Origin: Gallionella sp.
GTDB taxonomy: Bacteria; Pseudomonadota; Gammaproteobacteria; Burkholderiales; Gallionellaceae
Assembly (NCBI GenBank): GCA_030690245.1
Contig: JAUYGW010000172.1
Span: 1-19,595 of the forward strand
Direction: 5' to 3'
DNA: 19,595 nucleotides
This document shows positions 6,701 through 12,733 of this stretch, piece after piece. A model generated the notes under the pieces. The model was not told the origin of the DNA. It searched no databases and saw only the letters and a list, made by a program, of their open reading frames with translations. How positions within the stretch are numbered: position 1 is the first letter of the stretch; every line of letters begins with the position of its first letter. The position numbers and the translations under genes were made by a program.

Positions 6701-8925
6701 CTTTCGAGAATGTCCTGGCAGACGTGCTTGGACCGCCTGACTCATGTGCCGCCTATGTGCTGGTGGCAGTGGATCTGATCATCTCCCATTGGCCGAAATC
6801 GCTCGACGTGACGACGGCATTTTTGGGCTGCCCAGAACTCTTGTGTATCGATCACACGCGCCAGGTGCATGATCGCTTCGAAATTCCAGATTTCTTTGGC
6901 CTAGGCGCATTACATATTGAGCCGCTGGGCAATACGAGTGCAGCCGAGCTCAAGCGGCGGCCGTCTCGGCGGACAACGCTCGATGAATTGATCGGTAACT
7001 TCACTTTCTTGGCGTCCCCGGAAGAGCACGCCAGGCTCGTCGCGTTGCTGCAGGAGGCGGCGGCACGCCTCGGCACCCCCGACGCGGATGCGCACCTGGG
7101 TAACCCGGAATTCATGGTCCGACATGCGCTGAATTTTGCGGATGTCTCAAATTGGCAGGATATCCAGGTGACGCTCAGAGACGGCTCAACGGCGTCAGCT
7201 CGACAGTATGTGCCCCCTGCCGCAGAACAAAGTCACTTGCAGGCGTTGCGCGATGCCGCGACGGACAGATCGTCGGATTTCGCCATGCAGTCCGCTCTCA
7301 GTCTTGCCGTCGACGATCCGGCCCGCCTAGTACCAGAAAGTCGATCTGCTGCTATGGCGTGGGCGCGGCGTCCCCCCACCGGAAGCGACGAACACTCAAC
7401 TGATGCTGACGGCCAGCAGCGCATGCAAAAGGAAGCGATTTTGACCGCTGCCATGGTCGTCATGCGCGACGGTGACGATGCCTTGCGCGCCGAGCACGGG
7501 GAATGGGCACGCGCCCAACTAGACGAAACAGTGAAAGCGCTCGACGACGACCCCGCGAGGCAGATTCGTGGGGGCCTGCGTTTCAATCCGACTGCAATCG
7601 CGTACACCGGATTGATTCATGCCTTGCGGCATCGGCACACGCAGGATGATGTGCACGTACTCCTTGAAGTAGCGGCGGCCGGCAATCATGCGGCTGCGCA
7701 TGGCTTCAGCGCGGCGGTGGGTGCCCTTGAGGCAGTCGATGGCCGGCTTCCACGTGCGATTTTGCGATGCGCCTTCAACGCATGTGTTGTCGAGAACCGC
7801 GTTTGGGATCTACCCCAAGACGAGATTACCGCGCGTGCAGAGCGCCGACTTGGGCGGATCGAGTCCGCTGTCGCCGCGGAATTGGCCTGGCTGAATGCTG
7901 GCGGCCCGGAACCGCAATGGCCGATATTCCCAGAAGAGCGGGCCCGGGCGCGAAGGCGTCTTCGTTTGCCCGGGGGTCATGTTGCCGCGCTGGAACCCCT
8001 GGAGGCAACTGCACCTCCGCCAACCGAACATGTGAATCATCAGGCTGCGGCGCTCTGGCTGCGCCAGGTGCGTGGTCTGCCTGACGCTGCCGTGCGTTCA
8101 TGGTTAGGCGATGTGGCCAAGGCCTATATGCCCTGGACGATTGCCGCAAATGGCGCGGGAATGAACGATGGTGATGAAGTCGATCGTCCGCCGTTCGAAT
8201 GGAACGATACGTTCTTTGCGGCAGTTGCGCGTTGCGTCGGTGGGCTCGCATCGGCCGAGGTCACTGAGATGGCTGTGCGACATATCGTCACGCTTCCGGA
8301 CCGCAATTTCTATGACGTGCTCGCCGGCTATGTGCGAAGTATTGACGCGGTGTATTTCGAGTATGGCGACATTTCGACGCAGGTTGCAGTCGACATCCGA
8401 ACAGTCTTCGCCGACCACATGTTGACCACCCGCGGATGGTCGCGCCTGAGTCGAAGCAGAGACCTATCAATCGAGATGCACATTGGTCCGGCAATCGCTG
8501 TCTTGTTCTTCAATGACTACCACTTTGGCCAAGGCAGCAAGTGCTACCTCTTTGAGAAGGGTGTGGAGCGGGCCGGACCGTTTCTCCCGGTGTTGACCAA
8601 ACTGATTCAGGCTGGGCCGTCGCCCTTTGTCGCCCTTGTGCTGCTCAATCTGTTGGAGGTCGCGCCGAGCGCCGAACACTTGGATGTGCTCATTGCGGCC
8701 GGAGCCGCATGGCTCGACGCCTTCCCTGACTTTCGTCAGCTATGGATCGACAACGGAGTCGGCCGGCGTTGGTGTCTTGCAGTTGACGCCATACGCGCTC
8801 GGAGCCCAGAAAGTCTTGGTCATAGTTCCCTTCGCAGGCCAAGCATTGACAATCTTATTGCGGCATTGGTAGCCATAGGCGTGCCGGAAGCGAGTCGGCT
8901 GGAGGAGGACCTCAGCGAGCTTTGA
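3745..8925 (+). CDS. Large STAND-type NTPase with N-terminal QxK nuclease domain, candidate antiphage protein
   Basis: The product has 1,726 residues. Residues about 20-200 look like a PD-(D/E)xK nuclease: E28 in HFEGQ, D68-D69 in LDDVIV, then EIQVKR with Q88 and K90 in the QxK form used by Mrr- and Cap4-like nucleases. Residues about 300-600 are a P-loop NTPase: Walker A GEAGVGKS (327-334), Walker B IFVDNLD with D394 and D397, a VVATARPGF sensor strand with R427, and FRHDVLREW (577-585) as the winged-helix end typical of STAND proteins. Residues 600-1726 match nothing I recognise and look helical, as a target-sensing solenoid would. The nuclease-NTPase-sensor order is that of Avs/NLR-like defence proteins. 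This is inference: a target-activated oligomer that cuts DNA. An in-frame TAA at 3730-3732 limits the start to the ATG at 3745; the ribosome-binding site is weak. No partner gene lies on the same strand nearby, so it may act alone. Confidence 0.75.
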   Translation: MSGSENLRADSNIGTSTLASGPSGTHFEGQVGAFYLLAMLSGAPPRGLPGATIDRVALQQANAGRALDDVIVHAHDNVSGKAAVLEIQVKRSITFAAADPVFRKVVSQIVRASHRLDFLTQRYELAIATTKGSRKIDGAYQDVLTLARQVGDAATFAAQIGLAGAANDDMRAFVKTFKSHLLDEGSPDADETVWLLLRRLQILTFDFTATGSASHDLALERAVRVLHADDRSRAGALWACLIELAIDVAKSGGDRTRETALQALALFDYRFVGERRHTVARAALAEASRLALTDIRNRVGKVVLTRQERVTATRAALDGGRYVEIRGEAGVGKSGVLRQMADAMQSEGQVIVLSPGRCVARGWAAMRAQLGFDGTVRELLVELANDGGATIFVDNLDSFSVEERLTVIDVIGEASLVPGVAVVATARPGFGIDEPNWLPSDVLARLVQTEPITIDELSKAEVEQLTTTDPSLAPLLTDGHPARQVARNLFRLARLAALPASAPVLRTEVDMAEQWWATADGARDGGWRDRSRLLRDIGEQTLSCVDFLDVKAQAAAPIDALVASGTLRNLGIDRVAFRHDVLREWAIANALHGDPGLVDRLSLDRPATAMLARGVELAARMAIKRSSDGAAWNVLLESLSRSGVHRSWRRATLLALARSEAAGALLQRAAPELLGNGAALLRELLRTVMAVEVIPASKAFAAAGVDLALIPASINVPRSPAWIALIIWLLSIGDSVPNEAVPEIVELYTGFSIGTLGVTDITPFTTRQIYRWLRLMEPRDAMPSPSEGAAFWAHLDRADVQSLKSDLRNGFIMFARTTPELAAEYLTAIAESENNEEIVRSILKLRGSLAQAAPADLADLAARALIARPPRRDRHYGHEREEAFTYIDHEFLQASPAQGPFFELLTSSPKDGLSLVHRLVSHAVTHGSRGSDPRSDAITLAFPGAARTFPWTRTYFWSRQSNYYSVTSALMALEAWAHRRIEAGEAFENVLADVLGPPDSCAAYVLVAVDLIISHWPKSLDVTTAFLGCPELLCIDHTRQVHDRFEIPDFFGLGALHIEPLGNTSAAELKRRPSRRTTLDELIGNFTFLASPEEHARLVALLQEAAARLGTPDADAHLGNPEFMVRHALNFADVSNWQDIQVTLRDGSTASARQYVPPAAEQSHLQALRDAATDRSSDFAMQSALSLAVDDPARLVPESRSAAMAWARRPPTGSDEHSTDADGQQRMQKEAILTAAMVVMRDGDDALRAEHGEWARAQLDETVKALDDDPARQIRGGLRFNPTAIAYTGLIHALRHRHTQDDVHVLLEVAAAGNHAAAHGFSAAVGALEAVDGRLPRAILRCAFNACVVENRVWDLPQDEITARAERRLGRIESAVAAELAWLNAGGPEPQWPIFPEERARARRRLRLPGGHVAALEPLEATAPPPTEHVNHQAAALWLRQVRGLPDAAVRSWLGDVAKAYMPWTIAANGAGMNDGDEVDRPPFEWNDTFFAAVARCVGGLASAEVTEMAVRHIVTLPDRNFYDVLAGYVRSIDAVYFEYGDISTQVAVDIRTVFADHMLTTRGWSRLSRSRDLSIEMHIGPAIAVLFFNDYHFGQGSKCYLFEKGVERAGPFLPVLTKLIQAGPSPFVALVLLNLLEVAPSAEHLDVLIAAGAAWLDAFPDFRQLWIDNGVGRRWCLAVDAIRARSPESLGHSSLRRPSIDNLIAALVAIGVPEASRLEEDLSEL

Positions 8926-9023
8926 GTGACCGGTATGCGGTCGAGCCCGTGAGTTTTGGTCTTAGCCGGGTGCGGACATGCGAGCCTGGGGGCGATAGCC
9001 GATATGCTCCTTTGCGACCTAGC

Positions 9024-10232
9024 TCATTCTCGGGCACGCATTTGACGAATGATGTCCTGTGCCGCCACAAACTGCTCTCCATAAGCCTTGAGTGAGCCCT
9101 TCCGCGACGTCCACTTGTGATCGAGGTCAGTTAAGTCGTCCCACCAATGGCTCAGCGGCATGCCCGCAATGGCTCCAGGGTAGGTCTGCCCGTTCCAGAT
9201 CGATTCAGCCAAAGCGGGCTCGATGTACCGCCCAAGCACCATATAAGGCTTTCTGCTTTGCGCCCAGTTCGTGAACAGACCGCACAGGCTGACAAGATCT
9301 CGGGCACCACTTCCGCCGACGTGGTCACCGACGTGCCATACGTCCGGTAGCATCCAGAACTTCAAGGGATCGCTCTCAATGACGAGGAATGCCTCACCGA
9401 CGTTTGACTTACTTCGTACGGCATAAACCGTGTCGCAATTTGATTCATCGATGAGACTTAGGTACTGCTCCGGGAAGGATCGGTGCTCAACTTCAGGATA
9501 AAAAGGTCCGCTCCGTCCCGTTGTCAACCATTCCTTGTTGACTGCAAAGCGAGAGCAGAACCGGTCCAGCAATTCGAACGTTGCTGGAGCACGGCCTATC
9601 AGAACGGCTTCGAGGTCCGCAGGCGCGCAGAACCCCATCGCGAGGGCAAGATCTGAGACAACAAGCGGTTCCAAGCGATTTTTGTTCATTTTTTTCAACA
9701 CGCTTGACATCCGCTCGGCAATCTGGCGGGTTGATGGCAAGGTCTCTGCTTCTGTATTAGTTGAGTACCGTAACCGGAAGGCTTGCTCGACCTCGGAAGG
9801 TTCAGCTGGTCGAGACGTGCATCCGCGGCGCAGAATTGGACGTTGATTTGAATAGTAGATCGCTTCAACGCCCCGTTCTACTTCCACTACACATACGGCT
9901 TTGCCATCCTGGTATGCCCACACCACGGTTGGATGTACGGGTGGCCGGACGTCTTTGGCGGCGTTAAACACCCGCTGGGAAACCTGGTCGCGGACTTCAC
10001 AGTCGTGGCCATTTTCGATCCCCACAACGCTGCCATCATTCGAAATACCATACAGAAGCAATCCGGGGTTAGACGACGCAAATGCCGCAATGGATTTTCC
10101 GATGTCATGCCCTTGCGATGGCAAGCGCTCCTTGAATTCGACACGCTGCCCCTCGCCTTGAGCACATAGCGCTAAAAGGCGTTGGCTGGCGGCTGAATCC
10201 GCCCATGGTGGACAGTCCGTGAGTTCGTTCAT
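9024..10232 (-). CDS. AlbA_2 (Schlafen-type) - HTH fusion protein of unknown function
   Basis: The 402-residue product has three parts. Residues 20-145 are an AlbA_2/Schlafen-type domain: VEFKE (31-35), GKSIAAFASS (45-54), LLLYGISNDGSVVG (58-71) and a final RPILRRGCTSRPAEPSEVE. Residues about 165-245 resemble a Cro/C1-type helix-turn-helix domain, with SDLALAMGF, LEAVLIGRAPATFELLDRFC and NKEWLTTGRSGPF. Residues 250-402 form a Trp-rich domain that I cannot name (LKFWMLPDVWHV, MPLSHWWDDLTD). AlbA_2 domains occur in transcription regulators and, in Schlafens, in RNA cleavage; residues needed for cleavage cannot be assigned here. The gene is convergent with the STAND gene, with 98 bp between the two stops. 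An inverted repeat lies 20-34 bp upstream of its ATG, so it may bind its own promoter. Confidence 0.75.
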   Translation of the reverse strand: MNELTDCPPWADSAASQRLLALCAQGEGQRVEFKERLPSQGHDIGKSIAAFASSNPGLLLYGISNDGSVVGIENGHDCEVRDQVSQRVFNAAKDVRPPVHPTVVWAYQDGKAVCVVEVERGVEAIYYSNQRPILRRGCTSRPAEPSEVEQAFRLRYSTNTEAETLPSTRQIAERMSSVLKKMNKNRLEPLVVSDLALAMGFCAPADLEAVLIGRAPATFELLDRFCSRFAVNKEWLTTGRSGPFYPEVEHRSFPEQYLSLIDESNCDTVYAVRSKSNVGEAFLVIESDPLKFWMLPDVWHVGDHVGGSGARDLVSLCGLFTNWAQSRKPYMVLGRYIEPALAESIWNGQTYPGAIAGMPLSHWWDDLTDLDHKWTSRKGSLKAYGEQFVAAQDIIRQMRARE

Positions 10233-10609
10233 TGCATACGATCATATTCGCAATCGATGTTCGATTCCGCGGCATGATGAAAGCCTGTTTCAGACTGCAA
10301 GGAGTCCTTCAGAGTTGACCATCCAACAGCCGCAGCAGTTAAGGTTTGTTTGGATGCTCGCACGTGCAGGCGCGCCGGGCTGCAACGGGGCAAGGCCACT
10401 GCACGCCATCTGCGCAGCGTGCAACGCTAACCTGAGCGCATTCAAAAGTATTTCCAGCATGATCCCGTTCGTTAAGCCGCTTGACTCAAGTTCGTCGAGA
10501 CCGGATCAATAAATTCATGCTCTTGCTAGATAGTGATCGGCACGACCATTGCAGTCAACAAGCTATTGACCGAAGTCGGTGCAAGTGGCCGGCTCCAGTT
10601 AGGCCAAAT
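10233..10609. other. Intergenic stretch between the AlbA_2-HTH and PIN-like genes
   Basis: No convincing coding sequence was found on either strand. The left end holds the inverted repeat described separately. At the right end GCTCCAG (10592-10598) and CTGGAGC (10614-10620) form a 7-bp inverted repeat across the stop of the PIN-like gene. It has no T run, so it is only a weak candidate for a 3' end structure. The 377-bp gap on one strand suggests that the two minus-strand genes are transcribed separately. Confidence 0.45.
10252..10266 (-). promoter_or_regulatory. Inverted repeat upstream of the AlbA_2-HTH gene, possible operator
   Basis: AATCGA (10252-10257) and TCGATT (10261-10266) form a perfect 6-bp inverted repeat around TGT. 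It lies 20-34 bp upstream of the ATG at 10232. On the minus strand a TATGAT word at 10246-10241 could be a -10 box, which would put the start of transcription almost at the ATG. No good -35 element is visible. Because the encoded protein has an HTH domain, autoregulation is plausible but unproven. Confidence 0.35.
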
Positions 10610-11488
10610 TCACCTGGAGCGGTTTCTGGTTGGACCATGTCTCTTTTCGTCGGGCCAATGCAAGTCTGGTCGCACAGGGAAGCTAGCCGCCGTATAGCTC
10701 AATAGGTTCGGATCCACGGGAAAGATGCGCAGATACCTGCCAAGTTGAGCCGGCGTCATTACCTTGGTACGAAGCGATTTGATGGGTTCCTGTTCAAGTC
10801 TTCCATTAAAATTATTGCAGAGCTTGAAGTCCATCGTGAGAAAGCAAAACATGCCATGAACTTCAGCAGTCCGTATGTGCCATGCGTCTTGGTTGTTCTT
10901 GGGCCCCAGCAGCTTCACTAAGCCGCGAAAGAGCGAATCGCTTGAATTCGCGAGCCTCTCGTGCTGCTGTTCCTCGATACTTGGGAGATTCATCCATTTG
11001 GGGCTCATGACCATATCTGGCATGCCATCTAACGGCGCCATATCGATGTCGGAGAATAAGTTATGGTCAAACATTCCATACCCGTGGAATCGACCTACGG
11101 GTTGCTTGAAACGTTCCAGAGCAAGCTCGCCCGCAGTCTTCAACGATATTTGACCCATACGAGCGAGATGCGCTATCCCAGGTAAGTATTTGATATTGCG
11201 GTAGTCCCTTGAATCACTGTCTTTGTGTCGGACAGGAATTCTGGCGGCATAGCCGGTATCAATATCGTGAGGACCCCATTTAGATTTGCCAGTCGATACC
11301 CACGCCGTTTCGTGTGTGACAGCGTGGAAGAGAACAGTGTTATCGACGAGGATGGATATCGGACCGGCCCGAAATAGGCGAAGCCTAGCTGGCAATGCTG
11401 AAATGGAAACGATCAAGTTGGCCGCAGAAGGCCCATACACAAATCGCAATCGATCGACGGTGGTGCGCCATTTTTGTTGGATGTCCAT
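10610..11488 (-). CDS. PIN-like domain protein, predicted nuclease of unknown role
   Basis: The 292-residue protein has the sequence pattern of a PIN-like fold. ISILVDNTVLFHAV near residues 43-56 gives the first acidic residue on a strand. DAWHIRTAEVHG followed by MFCFLTMDFKL, near residues 199-221, matches the late PIN signature in which two Asp complete the metal site. Between them is an insert of about 140 residues, longer than in VapC toxins (usually about 130-140 residues in total). It includes GRFHGYGMFDHNLFSDIDM and an acidic IEEQQHE. No VapB-like antitoxin is present on either side. The ATG at 11488 was preferred over a TTG at 11497. Role is inferred: RNase or DNA nuclease in a defence setting. 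Fold assignment comes from motif reading alone. Confidence 0.55.
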   Translation of the reverse strand: MDIQQKWRTTVDRLRFVYGPSAANLIVSISALPARLRLFRAGPISILVDNTVLFHAVTHETAWVSTGKSKWGPHDIDTGYAARIPVRHKDSDSRDYRNIKYLPGIAHLARMGQISLKTAGELALERFKQPVGRFHGYGMFDHNLFSDIDMAPLDGMPDMVMSPKWMNLPSIEEQQHERLANSSDSLFRGLVKLLGPKNNQDAWHIRTAEVHGMFCFLTMDFKLCNNFNGRLEQEPIKSLRTKVMTPAQLGRYLRIFPVDPNLLSYTAASFPVRPDLHWPDEKRHGPTRNRSR

Positions 11489-11545
11489 AGATATCAATGA
11501 TGCCTTAGATCGTTAACGAGCCATGGACATGTGCTTCTTAGACAA

Positions 11546-11571
11546 CCACTCTGATGAGTGGCCGCTTTTTT
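11546..11571 (+). terminator. Terminator-like hairpin without a gene in front of it
   Basis: CCACTC (11546-11551) pairs perfectly with GAGTGG (11556-11561) across a TGAT loop. After four bases a run of six T follows (11566-11571). The orientation is plus. No plus-strand gene ends upstream; the nearest gene, the PIN-like one, runs the other way. It may be the leftover of a lost gene or may insulate the downstream unit from read-through. Confidence 0.4.
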
Positions 11572-11666
11572 AAGACTTGCCTGTCACGTTCCGTCGATCT
11601 ATGACGGCTCCCGCCGCACAAGATCCGGCCAGACGGTCAAACCGACTATAGCCAGCGAGTGACCGC

Positions 11667-11694
11667 TTGAGATAATTTCAATTGAAAATAAAAG
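11667..11694 (+). promoter_or_regulatory. Possible promoter with a 12-bp palindrome upstream of the membrane protein gene
   Basis: TTGAGA (11667-11672) and TAAAAG (11689-11694) are 16 bp apart and resemble a sigma-70 promoter, with four of six matches at -10. The spacer contains the perfect palindrome TTTCAATTGAAA (11676-11687), which is well placed for a repressor. This AT-rich patch stands out from its GC-rich surroundings. The predicted start of transcription would leave a leader of about 170 bases before the ATG at 11873. Confidence 0.3.
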
Positions 11695-11872
11695 TCAGCT
11701 CCACTTGTCGGTCAAAGACCGTTATGGGCACTTAAGAGTCAGCCACCACCGTCGAGTCCTGGAGCATCATTGGGCACGACACAAGCAGGCCAGCGATGGC
11801 ACAATCCCGGCCAAAGCGCACTATCTTGAAGTTGTCGCAACGCATGCGTTCTGCAAAGAGGAGACCTTGGTC

Positions 11873-12289
11873 ATGACATCCATCTTGTTCATCATCGGGG
11901 GATCGCTGTTTGGCTTTCTCGGCCTCTTGCATGCGCTCTACACGTACACCGATATCGCGCGTCCGCGACGTCTGGTGCCAGACAATCCGGCGCTGATTGA
12001 AGCCATGTCCGCCTCCGGTGTGCGCCTCGCAGGGGGTGGCACGACCATGTGGCGAGCCTGGGTGGGGTTCAACTTTAGCCACAGTCTGGGCGCCGTGATG
12101 TTTGCTTTCGGGTGCATTGCCGTCGGCCTGTCACTGGACGCGCTGGCCTTGCCAAAGGCGGCGCTGCTGCTGCCGGTTGCGATTGGGGCGCTCTACCTCT
12201 GGCTTGCCGTCCGTTATTGGTTTTACATTCCCGCCCTCGGCATTGCCGCCGGTACCGCATGCCTCGCCTTCGGTTGGTGGGTGTATTGA
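11873..12289 (+). CDS. Small integral membrane protein, four predicted membrane helices
   Basis: The 138-residue product is mostly hydrophobic. Likely membrane segments are residues 3-20 (LFIIGGSLFGFLGLLHAL), about 65-85 (FNFSHSLGAVMFAFGCIAVG), about 93-112 (AALLLPVAIGALYLWLAV) and about 114-138. Between the first two lies a polar stretch with the conserved-looking GGGTTMWRAWVGFN. This resembles the small membrane proteins annotated as the LIC_13387 family, whose function is not known. The ATG at 11873 has GAGGAG nine bases upstream and was chosen over the longer open frame from 11705. The TfoX C-terminal-domain gene follows after 17 bases, so the two probably share a transcript. Confidence 0.65.
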   Translation: MTSILFIIGGSLFGFLGLLHALYTYTDIARPRRLVPDNPALIEAMSASGVRLAGGGTTMWRAWVGFNFSHSLGAVMFAFGCIAVGLSLDALALPKAALLLPVAIGALYLWLAVRYWFYIPALGIAAGTACLAFGWWVY

Positions 12290-12306
12290 AGGCAGAAAGG
12301 GACGCC

Positions 12307-12591
12307 ATGCAAACCAAGACAAGCTTGCTCGCCAGCCTGCCCAACCTCGGCCCCAAGTCGCAGCAAGTGATGGCAAAGGCCGGCATCAGCTCGGTCGAGC
12401 AGTTGCGCAAAATCGGCTCGGTCGCGGCCTATGTCCGGGCGAAACGCACGGGCGCGAACGTCAGCCTCAATCTGCTGTGGGCGCTCGAAGGCACGCTCAG
12501 CGGGCTGCGCTGGCAGGAGGTGGCCCGCGACCATCGCACCAGCTTGCTGCTCGCGCTGGAAGACCAGGAGCGACGCGCCCCGCCGGTTTGA
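12307..12591 (+). CDS. TfoX C-terminal domain protein (stand-alone)
   Basis: The 94-residue product is a lone TfoX/Sxy C-terminal domain. LASLPNLGPKSQQVMAKAGI and SSVEQLRKIGSVAAYVRAKR give the helix-hairpin-helix-like start. VSLNLLWALEGTLSGLRWQE and LLLALE complete the family pattern. Full TfoX proteins of about 200 residues, which promote competence gene expression with CRP, also carry an N-terminal domain that is absent here. Stand-alone C-terminal domains are widespread in proteobacteria and have no settled function, so a competence role should not be assumed. The start at 12307 has AGAAAGGG ending about six bases before it. The gene is the second in a two-gene unit with the small membrane protein. 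Confidence 0.8.
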   Translation: MQTKTSLLASLPNLGPKSQQVMAKAGISSVEQLRKIGSVAAYVRAKRTGANVSLNLLWALEGTLSGLRWQEVARDHRTSLLLALEDQERRAPPV

Positions 12592-12612
12592 CGCACGGCG
12601 CCGCCAAGGCGT

Positions 12613-12675
12613 GACCGGCATGCGTATTGGGAAGACGGAAATCTCCCGGCAGGGTAAAGGCAAGCGATGCCGGTC
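12613..12675. repeat. 9-bp inverted repeat enclosing 45 bp, between convergent genes
   Basis: GACCGGCAT (12613-12621) and ATGCCGGTC (12667-12675) are perfect inverted copies. They lie between the TfoX-domain gene (plus) and the RND pump gene (minus), whose stop is at 12721. The RNA could fold into a long stem-loop on either strand. No T run follows, so it is not a classical intrinsic terminator. It could also be a small repeated extragenic element. Confidence 0.35.
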
Positions 12676-12715
12676 AAGAACCGCGGTCCTGGCCTGTGGG
12701 CGCCGAAGGCGCTGG

Positions 12716-12733
12716 GGAGCTTAAGGAAGCTCC
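12716..12733 (-). terminator. Hairpin at the end of the RND pump gene, weak terminator candidate
   Basis: GGAGCTT (12716-12722) and AAGCTCC (12727-12733) form a perfect 7-bp stem with a 4-base loop. It overlaps the last codons and the TAA (12721-12723) of the pump gene. A second GC-rich hairpin (GCGCC-GAA-GGCGC, 12700-12712) follows on the minus strand. Neither is followed by a T run, so termination here would probably need Rho. Confidence 0.3.

Larger units (their letters stand above)
11498..11872. other. Intergenic stretch at the junction of accessory region and backbone
   Basis: No gene is seen here. The stretch holds a terminator-like hairpin with a T run (11546-11571), several very short hairpins such as CGGTC-AAA-GACCG (11709-11721), and an AT-rich patch with a 12-bp palindrome (11676-11687). 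Frame 2 is open from 11705 into the next gene, but the residues before the ATG at 11873 do not look conserved. No tRNA, attachment-site repeat or insertion-sequence end was recognised. Confidence 0.5.

Noticed and set aside
10428..10495. Possible integron attC site (GTTAAGC with nearby partly complementary CTAACCTGAG and CTCAAGTTCG)
   Set aside because: The outer core sites do not match RYYYAAC and GTTRRRY at the right places and the pairing is poor; no integrase or gene cassette is nearby.
10219..10512. A 97-codon plus-strand open frame
   Set aside because: It begins with GTG inside the AlbA_2-HTH gene, on the opposite strand, has low-complexity Ser/Ala content and no motif or ribosome-binding site.
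11550..11571. CTGATGAG word that resembles the core of a hammerhead ribozyme
   Set aside because: No following stem II and GAAA core with a cleavage-site stem could be placed; the hairpin with a T run explains the sequence better.
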